This document shows, piece by piece, positions 9,133-19,700 of a DNA stretch of 36,607 nt. The stretch is taken from assembly GCA_947463065.1 (NCBI GenBank), contig CANHSF010000007.1:1-36607 (forward strand). Direction: 5' to 3'. The notes beneath the pieces were generated by a model. It saw nothing but the letters and a program-made list of their open reading frames with translations. It was not told the DNA's origin and did not search any database. A program made the position numbers and the translations under genes. The DNA comes from Flavobacteriales bacterium (GTDB lineage: Bacteria > Bacteroidota > Bacteroidia > Flavobacteriales_D > Sanyastnellaceae). Every line of letters begins with the position of its first letter. Position 1 is the first letter of the stretch.

Positions 9133-10566
9133 ATGAGTTCAAAACAACGCACATTGAAGGCCCCTGTTCATTTGCAAGGGGTTGGACTGCACACCGGAGC
9201 CATGGTCAACATGACCATCTTACCCGCTCCCGAGAATCATGGTTACGCCTTTCAGCGCATCGATTTGGAGGCGCAAACCATCATCAAAGCGGATCCCGAT
9301 TTGGTGGTGGGAACACAGCGCGGCACCACCTTGGAATGGCAAGGTGCGCGGGTGCATACCACTGAACACATTTTGGCTGCATTGTATGGTAGCAAAGTCG
9401 ACAACGCATTGATCCAAATCGATGGCCCCGAAATCCCCATCATGGATGGCAGTGCTTGGTTGTTTGTCGAGGCCATCCAATCGGTGGGTTTCGAAGAACA
9501 AAATGCCGATCGCTTGTACCTTACCCTCAAAGAGAATCTTACCTATGAGGATGCCGATCGTCAAATCGAAATGTTGGCGGTGCCTACCACTGGTGGGGAA
9601 TTCCGTTTGACCGTAATGGTCGACTACAATTCGCCCGTACTCGGCACCCAGCATGCCCACATGTACCAATTGGATCATTTTGTGGAAGAAATTTCGCGCT
9701 GCAGAACCTTCGTGTTTTTGCGCGAATTGGAAATATTGGCTAAAAATGGCCTCATCAAAGGAGGAAGTTTGGATAACGCCATCGTGATGGTGGACCAACA
9801 ATACTCCGAAGCACAGATCAAAGACATCCTCAAGCTATTGGGCAAAGAGGATCTCGAAGTGCAAGTCGAAGGCATCGGTGTGCTCAATACCGTGAAATTG
9901 CAATTCGAAAACGAACCTGCGCGCCACAAACTTTTGGATATCGTTGGCGACCTTGCCTTGGTCGGTCGATTTGTGCGCGGACATATCCTAGCCGCTCGTC
10001 CCGGCCACTATGGCAATGTGCAATTCGCCAAATTGCTCAAAGGACTGATCAAAGCCGAAAAAGACGCTGCACCAGTTTTTGATCTCTACAAAAAACCATT
10101 GTACGACATCAACGACATCAGCAAAATGTTGCCCCACCGCTATCCGTTTTTGTTGGTCGACAAGATTTTGGAAATGGACGCCACAAGCATTACAGGCATC
10201 AAAAATGTGACCATGAACGAACCGTTTTTCCAAGGCCACTTCCCCGGCAACCCCGTAATGCCTGGCGTATTGCAGGTGGAAGCCATGGCACAAGTCGGTG
10301 GCATCTATGCGCTGTCGCAAGTTCCCGATCCTGAACTGTACTCCACGTATTTCATGAAAATAGATGGCGTCAAGTTCAAACAAAAAGTGCTCCCTGGTGA
10401 CACCTTGGTATTCCGCCTGACCCTGGAGAGCCCGATCCGACGCGGCCTTGTAAACATGCGCGGCGTGGCCTATGTCAACGGCAAAGAAGTTTGCGAAGCC
10501 CTCATGTTGGCGCAAGTTGTAAAAGACAAAGTAGCCGCAACCACAACCGAAACCGAAAAAGTATGA
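9133..10566 (+). CDS. lpxC/fabZ: Bifunctional UDP-3-O-acyl-N-acetylglucosamine deacetylase / 3-hydroxyacyl-ACP dehydratase (LpxC-FabZ fusion)
   Basis: N-terminal half: LKAPVHLQGVGLHTGAMVNMTILPAPENHGYAFQRID, VHTTEHILAALYG, EIPIMDGSAW, HKLLDIVGDLALVGRFVRGHI. C-terminal half: MLPHRYPFLLVDKILEMD, EPFFQGHFPGNPVMPGVLQVEAMAQ. MSSKQRTLKAPV start chosen over the track start at 9001. Confidence 0.96.
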   Translation: MSSKQRTLKAPVHLQGVGLHTGAMVNMTILPAPENHGYAFQRIDLEAQTIIKADPDLVVGTQRGTTLEWQGARVHTTEHILAALYGSKVDNALIQIDGPEIPIMDGSAWLFVEAIQSVGFEEQNADRLYLTLKENLTYEDADRQIEMLAVPTTGGEFRLTVMVDYNSPVLGTQHAHMYQLDHFVEEISRCRTFVFLRELEILAKNGLIKGGSLDNAIVMVDQQYSEAQIKDILKLLGKEDLEVQVEGIGVLNTVKLQFENEPARHKLLDIVGDLALVGRFVRGHILAARPGHYGNVQFAKLLKGLIKAEKDAAPVFDLYKKPLYDINDISKMLPHRYPFLLVDKILEMDATSITGIKNVTMNEPFFQGHFPGNPVMPGVLQVEAMAQVGGIYALSQVPDPELYSTYFMKIDGVKFKQKVLPGDTLVFRLTLESPIRRGLVNMRGVAYVNGKEVCEALMLAQVVKDKVAATTTETEKV

Positions 10567-11345
10567 GCTCCACATTTAGCATCATCGACCCCAAAGCCAA
10601 AATTGGACAAGGCGTAGAAATAGGTCCATTTACCACCATCGCCGGTGATGTTGAAATTGGCGATGGCACTTGGATTGGCCCCAATGTCACCATCATGGAC
10701 GGAGCGCGCATCGGCCGCAATTGCCGCATTTTTCCAGGCGCTGTTATTTCGGCTATTCCTCAAGATCTCAAATTCGAAGGAGAACAGACCTCAGTAGAAA
10801 TCGGAGACAACACAACCATCCGCGAATGCTGCACGATCAACCGAGGCACAAAAGATCGGTTCAAGACCACCATCGGCAGCAACTGCTTGCTCATGGCCTA
10901 TGTGCACATTGCGCACGATGCCGCAGTGGGCAACAACTGCATCATTGCCAACAGTGCCAACATCGCAGGACATGTCACCATCGAAGATTGGGTCATCATT
11001 GAGGGCGTAGTGGCCATCCAACAGTTTGTGCGACTTGGGCAACATTCGTTCATTGCTGGAGGAAGCTTGGTGCGCAAGAACGTTCCACCATACGTCAAAG
11101 CCGCTCGCGAGCCTCTGAGCTATGCCGGCGTGAATACCGTTGGACTTCGCCGAAGAGGTTTTGAAAATGAGACCATCGCCCATATTGAAGATGTGTACCG
11201 CATGATCTACGTCCACAACAGCAACATGAGCAGAGCCATGCACGCCGCCGAAATGGAATTGCCCGCTTCCAATGAAAAAGAAACCATTTTGGACTTTATC
11301 CGCCAGAGCGACAAAGGCATCATCCGCGGGCCTCAAGGACTGTAA
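10563..11345 (+). CDS. lpxA: Acyl-ACP--UDP-N-acetylglucosamine O-acyltransferase
   Basis: MSSTFSIIDPKAKIGQGVEIGPFTTI.. left-handed hexapeptide repeats; NTTIRECCTINRGT, YVHIAHDAAVGNNCIIANSANIAGHV. Overlaps the upstream stop as ATGA (10563-10566). Confidence 0.96.
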   Translation: MSSTFSIIDPKAKIGQGVEIGPFTTIAGDVEIGDGTWIGPNVTIMDGARIGRNCRIFPGAVISAIPQDLKFEGEQTSVEIGDNTTIRECCTINRGTKDRFKTTIGSNCLLMAYVHIAHDAAVGNNCIIANSANIAGHVTIEDWVIIEGVVAIQQFVRLGQHSFIAGGSLVRKNVPPYVKAAREPLSYAGVNTVGLRRRGFENETIAHIEDVYRMIYVHNSNMSRAMHAAEMELPASNEKETILDFIRQSDKGIIRGPQGL

Positions 11346-11347
11346 TA

Positions 11348-11980
11348 TTGAAGATTGAACTTCAAAATATTGGTAAAAAATACCACCGCGAATGGATTTT
11401 TCAGCATCTCTCTCAAACCATTGATGCACATTCCGCGGTAGCACTCCTCGGCGGCAACGGCTCGGGTAAATCGACCCTGCTTAAAATCCTTTCGGGATAC
11501 CTCACGCCGACAGAAGGACTCATCGCTTGGCACATCAACAGCAAAACCATCCCGCTGTCGCAACTGCACAGCCACATCGCCCTCTGCGCGCCTTATCAGA
11601 TGCCATTTACAGAATTCACCCTTCGCGAAAATGTTGAATTCTACCGCTCATTCAAGCCCCTCCAAGCCAACCTCACCACCAACGACTTTGCCCATCGCAT
11701 AGGCTTGGCCCACGCCCTCGACAAACCCTTGCACCAATTCAGCTCGGGGATGCAACAGCGCCTCAAGCTGGGGTTGGCCATCCTGAGCGACGTCCCCCTC
11801 TTGCTTCTCGACGAGCCAACTTCGCACTTGGACAAAGCAGCACAACAGTGGTATCATGAGCTACTTCTCGAACATCCGGCGCAACGCACGGTTGTAATCG
11901 CCTCCAATGAACCCGACAAAGATGTGCCTTTGCCAGCACTGACCATTGAGGTGGCGGCCTTCAAAAAAAACAAAACCTGA
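11348..11980 (+). CDS. ABC transporter ATP-binding protein
   Basis: Walker A LLGGNGSGKSTLLKILSGYL, signature FSSGMQQRLKLGLAIL, Walker B LLLLDEPTSHLD. TTG start at 11348, 2 nt after the lpxA stop. Confidence 0.9.
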   Translation: MKIELQNIGKKYHREWIFQHLSQTIDAHSAVALLGGNGSGKSTLLKILSGYLTPTEGLIAWHINSKTIPLSQLHSHIALCAPYQMPFTEFTLRENVEFYRSFKPLQANLTTNDFAHRIGLAHALDKPLHQFSSGMQQRLKLGLAILSDVPLLLLDEPTSHLDKAAQQWYHELLLEHPAQRTVVIASNEPDKDVPLPALTIEVAAFKKNKT

Positions 11981-12067
11981 AAACCGACTCGACTGGGGCT
12001 AGATCGGATGTGAAATACTCCATTTATCATGTAAATTAGCCCACTTAATTAACGCTTTCATTCGCTT

Positions 12068-13093
12068 ATGAGCACGATCAAATTTGCCGTTATTGGCGCA
12101 GGTCACATCGGAAAACGCCACGCCGAAATGGTGGTGCGCAATCCCGAGTCAAAATTGGTCGCTATATGTGATACCCGCAGCAAAGCCGAATGCGGTGTGG
12201 ACTACGATGTGCCCTTTTTCAATGACCCCAAAACCATGCTCGAAACCGTGGATTGTGACGTGGTGTGTGTGTGCACCCCCAACGGTTCGCATGCGAAAAT
12301 GGGTTTGCTCGCCCTCGAACACCACAAGCATTTGGTGGTGGAAAAACCAATGGCGTTGACCAAAGCCGATTGCGAAAGCCTAATCTTTGCGGCTTTGAAT
12401 GTGCACCGCCAAGTCTTTTGCGTCATGCAAAACCGGTACAGTCCGCCCAGCGAATGGGTCAAATCGCTGCTCACCGATAAAAAATTGGGTGAGATCTATA
12501 TGGTCAACATCGATTGCTTTTGGAACCGAGATCACCGCTACTACAAGCCCAACTATTGGAAAGGGACATTGGAAGAAGATGGCGGTACTCTGTTTACCCA
12601 ATTCTCGCATTTCATCGACATCATGTATTGGTTGTTTGGCGACATCACCAATATCCAAGCACGTTTCCGCGATTTCAACCACCAGAACAATACGGAATTC
12701 GAGGACAGCGGCATTGTCAGTTTTGACTTTGTCAATGGCGGTATTGGCAGCATCAACTTCTCCACCTCGGTGGCCAATGTCAATCTCGAAAGCAGCTTGA
12801 CCATTGTCGCCGAAAAAGGAACCGTAAAAATTGGAGGCCAATACATGAACGAGGTGCATTACTGCAACATCAATGACTACGAGATGCCAACACTCCCCGA
12901 AGGCAACCCCGCCAACGACTACGGCGCATACAAAGGCTCAGCGGCCAACCATGTGTACATCATCGAAAATGTGGTAGACACCCTGAAAGGCCGCACCAAA
13001 ATCACTACCAACGCATTGGAGGGCCTCAAAGTGGTGGATATCATCGAACGCATCTACCAAAGTGCGCCACGTATCACCAAATCGTTGAAATAA
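12068..13093 (+). CDS. Gfo/Idh/MocA-family NAD(P)-dependent oxidoreductase
   Basis: Rossmann FAVIGAGHIGKRHAEMV; VVCVCTPNGSHAKMGLLALEHHKHLVVEKPMALT; DGGTLFTQFSHFIDIMYWLFG. Confidence 0.92.
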   Translation: MSTIKFAVIGAGHIGKRHAEMVVRNPESKLVAICDTRSKAECGVDYDVPFFNDPKTMLETVDCDVVCVCTPNGSHAKMGLLALEHHKHLVVEKPMALTKADCESLIFAALNVHRQVFCVMQNRYSPPSEWVKSLLTDKKLGEIYMVNIDCFWNRDHRYYKPNYWKGTLEEDGGTLFTQFSHFIDIMYWLFGDITNIQARFRDFNHQNNTEFEDSGIVSFDFVNGGIGSINFSTSVANVNLESSLTIVAEKGTVKIGGQYMNEVHYCNINDYEMPTLPEGNPANDYGAYKGSAANHVYIIENVVDTLKGRTKITTNALEGLKVVDIIERIYQSAPRITKSLK

Positions 13094-13105
13094 ACAAGTC
13101 GGCAT

Positions 13106-14410
13106 TTGCAAAAAATCATTGGACTCCTGCAAAAAGAATTCGTCAAGAATGTACTGACATTGATGACGGGAACTGTGTTGGGCCAAGGCATTGCGCTCCT
13201 GCTTTCGCCCCTGATCACCCGCCTGTTTTCGCTCGAAGACTTTTCGGCATTCGAACAATATTCCTTTTTGCTGAGTGTGCTCTCTGTAATCATTTGCGGC
13301 AAGTACGAATACAGCATCATGCAGCCCAAAGACCAAGAAGACGCCCGTCACCTCTTGGCATTGTCGATTCGCATTGCCTTCTTTGCAAGCATCGGTGTGG
13401 GCATAGTCCTTTTGTTCACCTCCGGCATGATTGCCGACGCCTATCACAGTCCGTCACTGCGCTATCTCTTGTGGACACTGCCGGTGGCTTTGTTTCTTGC
13501 CGGCACCTTCAACGCAATCAACTATTGGTTCAGCCGCAAAAAAAACTACCGCGTGGCCGCCACCTCCAAATTGTTGTACAGCGCCGCTGGAGAGCCCTTC
13601 AAATTGGCAGCCGGTTGGATCAAACCCACACCGGCCGGACTGATTCTGTCCACTGTGATCGGACATTTGACCGCCACTTGGCAATCGTGGTTTCAACTCC
13701 GCCGCGACGAACCCCGAACCATCCGACATATCGATCGCAAACGTATGATGGACCTGGCCCGAACGTACATTCGGTATCCTCGCTTTGCCATTTGGGGAAG
13801 CATTCTCAACACCATGGCCCAATGGGCTCACGTGGCTGTATTTGGTTTCTACTACCACGAAGCCGCTTTGATTCCAATTGCCTATATCGCGCTTAGCCGC
13901 CGTATCTTCTTCAATCCGTTGGGCATCATCGCCAACTCGTATGGGCAAGTATTTTATCAGCGCATTCAGCAAATTGATGACGGTTACGCCTTGAAAAAAT
14001 TCTACATCACCAATCTGTTGCGGTTTTGTGCCTTTGGTGCGTGCATGGTGGCGGTGGTCTACCTTCTGCCCAACAACTCCCTGGGTTTTGTGTTTGGCGA
14101 AAAATGGACCGATGCCTTGGAATACCTCAAGATCCTCTGTTTCTGGTATGCCCTCAATTTTGCAATCACTTCCTTGTCCTTTATCTTCAACCGCCTGCAA
14201 TTGCAGCATTACACATTGGTTGCCGACGCCGTGCATTTTGTAGCCGTTATTGCTGCATTTGCCATCGCCTACCACACCGGAATGGATGCCAAAGGAGCAG
14301 TAACTGCAATGGTCGTCACCAAAGTGGTATACTTGTCGCTTAATTTGGTCGCGATCATTTATTTTCTTGATCGATACGCTCAACAACAAAAAACAAGAAA
14401 CACCGCATGA
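13106..14410 (+). CDS. Oligosaccharide flippase family protein (Wzx-like)
   Basis: Multiple TM helices; GTVLGQGIALLLSPLITRLFSLEDFSAFEQYSFLLSVLSVIICGKYEYSIMQP is typical of the family. TTG start. Confidence 0.88.
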   Translation: MQKIIGLLQKEFVKNVLTLMTGTVLGQGIALLLSPLITRLFSLEDFSAFEQYSFLLSVLSVIICGKYEYSIMQPKDQEDARHLLALSIRIAFFASIGVGIVLLFTSGMIADAYHSPSLRYLLWTLPVALFLAGTFNAINYWFSRKKNYRVAATSKLLYSAAGEPFKLAAGWIKPTPAGLILSTVIGHLTATWQSWFQLRRDEPRTIRHIDRKRMMDLARTYIRYPRFAIWGSILNTMAQWAHVAVFGFYYHEAALIPIAYIALSRRIFFNPLGIIANSYGQVFYQRIQQIDDGYALKKFYITNLLRFCAFGACMVAVVYLLPNNSLGFVFGEKWTDALEYLKILCFWYALNFAITSLSFIFNRLQLQHYTLVADAVHFVAVIAAFAIAYHTGMDAKGAVTAMVVTKVVYLSLNLVAIIYFLDRYAQQQKTRNTA

Positions 14411-15537
14411 AGAAAATAGCTGTTCTTGTTCTCAACAACTTTGTCAATGACAATCGGGTTCAGAAGATTGCCACCTCGCTCGGGCAAGCCGGCCACCGCG
14501 TGACTGTCGTGGCTTTGCTCAAAGGCCAAGTGCCGGAGCGCGAACAGCACGGTTCGTTCAATACCCACCGCATAAGGCTTTCCACATCGCGATTGCCCAA
14601 CAAAAACAAATTTTTCGGCGCCCTGAAATTTTTGGAATTCATTTTTCATGTCGTCCGCCATTACCGCTCGCAAGACATCATCCATTGCAATGATTTTGAA
14701 GCCATGTTTGTAGGCGTGGTGGCAAAATTGACCCGGCCATCGCTGATCCTGGTGTACGATTGCCACGAATACGAACGCGAGCGCACAGGTATGAATTTCA
14801 TCAAAAAATGGTCGACTAGAATCTTTGAACCCGTGGTCATTCGATTTGCACGGCAAGTATTTGTGGTGAGCGAAGGCATCAAAAAAGAATACCACCGCAT
14901 GTATCCCCACGCCAAAGTGGACTTGCTGATGAATCTCCCGCATATTCGATCGTTCAGCAATCGGCAGGTCTTGCGCCAGTACCTTCACTTGCGCGACGAC
15001 CAACACATTTTTTTGTACCAGGGCGCTTTGACCATGGGAAGAGGCATCGAAACATTGATTGAAACCTTTGCTTCCTTTACCGACGATCGCAAAGTGGTCG
15101 TATTCATGGGGTATGGTCCATTGACACAGCGCATTATCGACGCTGCACAAAAACACAACACCATTCACTACCATCCCGCGGTGGCCTACGAAGCGATCAT
15201 GGACTACACCTCTGGCGCAGACTTCGGACTCAACACCCCACAAAATGTAAGCAAAAGCTATTATTACTGCTTGCCCAACAAACTCTTCGAATACATCCAC
15301 GCCGAAATCCCCATTATCACCAACAATCTGTACGATTGCCGATTGCTGGTGGAAAAACACCGCATCGGAACGGTGATCGAAGAATTCACTCCCAAGGGCA
15401 TAGTGGACGCGATAGAAGCAGCCGAGCAACTGAATCGCGATGAAATCAAACAGCGCATGGCACAAATTAAAGCAACCTATACGTGGCAAAACGAAGAGCA
15501 AAAATTGATTGCTGCTTATGCCTCTCTCCATGCTTAA
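14407..15537 (+). CDS. Glycosyltransferase, GT4-like
   Basis: MKKIAVLVLNNFVNDNRVQKIATSLGQAGHRVTVVALLKG; LVYDCHEYERE; FLYQGALTMGRGIETLIETFA; LPNKLFEYIHAEIPIITNN. ATG overlaps the flippase stop (ATGA). Confidence 0.92.
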   Translation: MKKIAVLVLNNFVNDNRVQKIATSLGQAGHRVTVVALLKGQVPEREQHGSFNTHRIRLSTSRLPNKNKFFGALKFLEFIFHVVRHYRSQDIIHCNDFEAMFVGVVAKLTRPSLILVYDCHEYERERTGMNFIKKWSTRIFEPVVIRFARQVFVVSEGIKKEYHRMYPHAKVDLLMNLPHIRSFSNRQVLRQYLHLRDDQHIFLYQGALTMGRGIETLIETFASFTDDRKVVVFMGYGPLTQRIIDAAQKHNTIHYHPAVAYEAIMDYTSGADFGLNTPQNVSKSYYYCLPNKLFEYIHAEIPIITNNLYDCRLLVEKHRIGTVIEEFTPKGIVDAIEAAEQLNRDEIKQRMAQIKATYTWQNEEQKLIAAYASLHA

Positions 15538-16441
15538 AATCCAAGAAATACCGACAACGGAACGCCATCTTTTTCGCGAGCACTTCGACGATGCCTACTA
15601 TCGCGATCCGCACATCGATCAGGTGTACCAACACCGCTTGCGTTATTTCGGCATTTTTCTAGAGGGCCAATTGGCAGGTGGATTTGCGGTGTACGAAGGC
15701 GGCAAAGGGCCACTCAAAACATGGATTACACCGCCATTCTATCCGCACATCGGTCTATTTGTACTGCGCTCCGAAATCACGGTGGACAAACTCCTCTTGC
15801 AGCTTACCGCATTTGCTCGAAGTCAATACGTCTGTTATTTGAAATGGGATTTGCCCATTGCTTTTCACAGCTCCAACTTGCCGGCGCATTGGCACGAACG
15901 CTGGACTTATCGCTTGCACTTGCGGCAATCCGAATCATCGCTGATTAAAAACATTCACCCTACCATCAAGAGCAGCCATCAGAAGGCGATCAAACAAGGA
16001 TGCACCTTTGTAGCCGATACCCAAAAGCATGAGGTGATGGCCCTTATTCGCAGCAACCTTGATCAAAAAAATGTGCGCTACAAAGGCCAATTGCTGGACC
16101 AATTGCAGACCTACTACAGCGAGCACCCCAAGGCGCATTATTTCTCCACCTTTCTAGGCAACCAGCGCATAGCATGCAACATCATCTATGTGGACAATGG
16201 CATAGCGTATCATTTGTTCAGTGCCTTTGACCGTAGCTTGGCGCTCAATTATGCCAATGCAGCGCATTTGCTCGGTACATTGTTGTATCTGAAAGAAAAC
16301 TTCAGCGATATCCACACATTTGACTTTGAGGGAAGCACCGTGCCGAGTATTGATTTTTATTTCAAACGATTTGGAGGCATTCAATGCAAATACCCCAGCA
16401 TGTATTACTCACGCCTGCCCCTATTCTTTAAGGCGCCTTGA
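15530..16441 (+). CDS. FemAB/GNAT-like acyltransferase family protein
   Basis: SLIKNIHPTIKSSHQKAIKQG, GNQRIACNIIYVDNGIAYHLFSAFDRS, FDFEGSTVPSIDFYFKRFGG resemble FemAB/BioF2-like GNAT folds. ATG at 15530 overlaps the GT stop. Confidence 0.72.
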   Translation: MLKIQEIPTTERHLFREHFDDAYYRDPHIDQVYQHRLRYFGIFLEGQLAGGFAVYEGGKGPLKTWITPPFYPHIGLFVLRSEITVDKLLLQLTAFARSQYVCYLKWDLPIAFHSSNLPAHWHERWTYRLHLRQSESSLIKNIHPTIKSSHQKAIKQGCTFVADTQKHEVMALIRSNLDQKNVRYKGQLLDQLQTYYSEHPKAHYFSTFLGNQRIACNIIYVDNGIAYHLFSAFDRSLALNYANAAHLLGTLLYLKENFSDIHTFDFEGSTVPSIDFYFKRFGGIQCKYPSMYYSRLPLFFKAP

Positions 16442-16478
16442 TCCCGATAAGAACGTACAATGCTCAACCCATACAAAT

Positions 16479-16507
16479 GAAAAAAGGCACCTTTCGGTGC
16501 CTTTTTT
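16479..16507. terminator. Bidirectional rho-independent terminator
   Basis: AAAAAAGGCACCTTTCGGTGCCTTTTTTT: GGCACC/GGTGCC stem, A-tract and T-tract flanks, between convergent genes. Confidence 0.9.
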
Positions 16508-16524
16508 TATGCTGAATAAATCGT

Positions 16525-16750
16525 TTACTCGATCACCAATCGGCTGGAGCGTCCAGCATGCTGAACCGTGTAAACACCGGCTGCTGCGTCCGACAAATCA
16601 AAGGCCATCATCGGCGACGTAACTCGGAAACGGTGCACCAATTGACCTTGGGCATTCCATACCAACACATCCGAATTCAACTCCAGTGCATTCATGTTGA
16701 ATGAGCCGCGGGTTGGATTGGGATACATCGTCCATTGTGGCACCATGGTT
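16525..16750 (-). other. T9SS C-terminal sorting domain region of the giant repeat protein
   Basis: MYPNPTRGSF..VLVWNAQGQLVHRF..LSDAAAGVYTVQHAGRSSRLVIE. Confidence 0.85.
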
Positions 16751-19700
16751 TCGTTGATATTATCGGGACAATCTTGACACGCTTCGAAACACACAATTGG
16801 AACAACGATATCTGTTGTGCCCGTTTGGATAAATCGATTGTATCCGCCAAAACCATCGCCTTGGCCACATTCAAATGGTACAGTCTCCCAAATGGCTCCA
16901 TTGAGGAACTTGTAGGTCACCAATGTATTGGTGGGAACCGTAATGGTGTAGCTGTAAAGCGCTCCTCCATTCAATGCCATCTCATCCGACACGGAGTTGA
17001 ATCCGTTGAACGAACCGGCAACAAAAACACCAGCAGGCTCCACCACCTCTTCGGCCATATTGACTTGGAAGGTAATGTTCACCTCTGGTGTTACAACGCA
17101 ATCTACACAGCCACCGAAACAAACAATAGGGACAACCGCATTGACCTCGCCAGCAGTATAGGAGCGATTGATGTTGCCACCACCGTCATCGGTACCGCAC
17201 TCCGCAGGCACCGTCTCTGCGCCTGTCCAATCCATTCCATTGATGAACTTGTATCCTGCTGTTTCACCAGCCAACATCACCACCACTGCTTCATATTGAT
17301 CGGGCGCGTATTCGCTCATCTGGGTCGCTGATGGATCCCATCCGTTGAATGCACCAGCAATGTAAACACCATCGGGACTCACCGACTCGTTGGCCATATT
17401 GACACGGAATGTTATCAGCACAGGAGTGCCGCTTCCGCAAGCCGAACAAGAAGAAAAACAAACCGGACCATACACGGTATCGGCAGCATTCACTACAAGT
17501 ATACGGTTGTAACCGCCAAAACCATCGCCCTGCCCGCAATCGGAAGGCACCGTTTCGGATCCACTCCACGCATTGTCGTTGATGAACTTGAACAATACAC
17601 TGGAGTTGACTGGCACTGCGGCAGTGTATTCGTAAATGCCGTCGCTATTGGCATCGGTCATTTCTGACGTAGCCGGGTTCCAACCTTGGAAGTTTCCTGC
17701 AATGTGCACCCCGTTTGGTGAAACGGTTTGCGTAGACATATCCACTTTGAAGGTGACATCAACGGTAGTTGGCTCCACCACATCATCGCAATCTACGCAG
17801 CCTGAGAAACACACTGGGCCCACGACGACATTCTCTGTGCCGATGACCAATTCGCGGTTGAATCCGCCGAAACCATTGTCCGCGCCGCATTCAGCAGGAA
17901 CAACTTCTTGTTGGTCCCACGTGCTGCCATTGATGAACTTAAACTGAATGGTTTGATTGCCTTCGATTTGGTAGCTCAACTCATACACACCACCGCCCAA
18001 CTCGTTCATGACCGTGCCATTGGGGTTCCATCCTTGGAAGCTACCTGCAATATGTACTCCATTGGGCGAAACCACTTCATTGCTCATGTTGACCTGGAAG
18101 ACAACAGTGACCAAAGTAGGTTCGACCACGTCTTCACAGATCGTGCAAGCACCAAAACATACTGGGCCATAGCTGGCTGCTGCATTGGCCACTTCAACTT
18201 CACGATTGCCATCGGGAGCCACTGCACAATTGCCGGTGACTGTTTCGTCATTACCCCATGAATTGCCATTGATAAATTTGAACGCCGCCGTGCTATTGAT
18301 CGGAACCATGACTTCCACCATATACACGCCATCGGCATTGACATCTGTAAGCGGTGTTGTGGACGGATTCCAATCGTTGAACGTTCCAGCCACATGCACG
18401 CCATTTGCACTCACTGTTTCGTTGGTCATATCAACAGACAAGGTCAAAGCCACCATTTCGGGCTCGATCACTGGACAAGCTGCACACGACCCAAAACATA
18501 CAGGGCCCACAACTTGCGTAAAATTGCCAACGGTATACTCGCGCATTTGACCGTTTACACCGGCATCCACCGCACATTCGAATGGAATCGCCTCATCGGC
18601 TGCACCATTGGCAAATCGATATTCGATCACGGATCCAATTTCAAACAATCCGATGTACTCATATAAACCGCCACCCAAACTCGTCATGGCCACGGGGCTT
18701 GTCACATCGGGACTAGTAAAGAACACACCATCACCACTCACTACTTCATTGGTCATATCCACACGGAAAGCAATTTGAACACTATCCGCAGCAGGAAGAC
18801 AATCCAAACACTCACCGTAACATACGGGGCCATATTGTGCGGCTACATCTTGTACGTTGAAACTGCGGTTGTACCCTCCAAAACCATTGCCTATTCCACA
18901 TTCCATAGGAACAGCCTCTTCGCCGCTCCATGCATTTCCATTGATAAACTTGAACAAAATTTCACTATTGATCGGAGCAGCCAATGTCACAGTATATATG
19001 CCGTCGTTGTCCTCATCGGTCATTTCGGTCGATGCTGGATTCCAACCCTGAACACTTCCTGCTAGATGCACACCATTGACATCGACAATTTCATTTTGCA
19101 TATTCACCATAAACGTCACATCCACTGTGGTGGGCTCTACGATATCCTCACAATCTACACATGCCCCAAAGCAAACGGGACCAAAAATGCTATCGTTGGC
19201 CAATACCTCGAAACTGCGATTCAAATCATTGGTCACACCACATTCTGCAGGAACACTTTCGTTTTGCCCCCAAGCATTGCCGTTGACGAATTTGAATTGC
19301 AATTCTGAATTGGCTTCTACTTCGATGGTGACTTCATAAACTCCGTCGCTATTGGCATCGGTCATTGCTGTGGTAGCGGGATTCCAGCCTTGGAAATTTC
19401 CTGCTACGTGAACACCATCGGCACTTACCGTTTCGTTTTGCATATTCACCAACAAGGTCACATTGACCAAAGTTGGATCAACGATAATGGGTTCGCAATC
19501 CGCACATGCACCAAAGCATACTGGACCAAAAACCACATCGGTATCGGCGATATCGATGGAGCGATTGAGATCGTTGTCCGTATCGCATTCTACCGGTACA
19601 ATTTCATTCTCCGCCCACGTATTGCCATTGATGAATTTGAATTGCACCTGCGAAGCAACTTCCGCCTCAAAGGTGTATTCATAAATGCCATCGTTGTTGG

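Noticed and set aside
14380-15531. 383-aa minus-strand ORF
   Set aside because: It is antisense to the GT4-like glycosyltransferase and has no domain signature.
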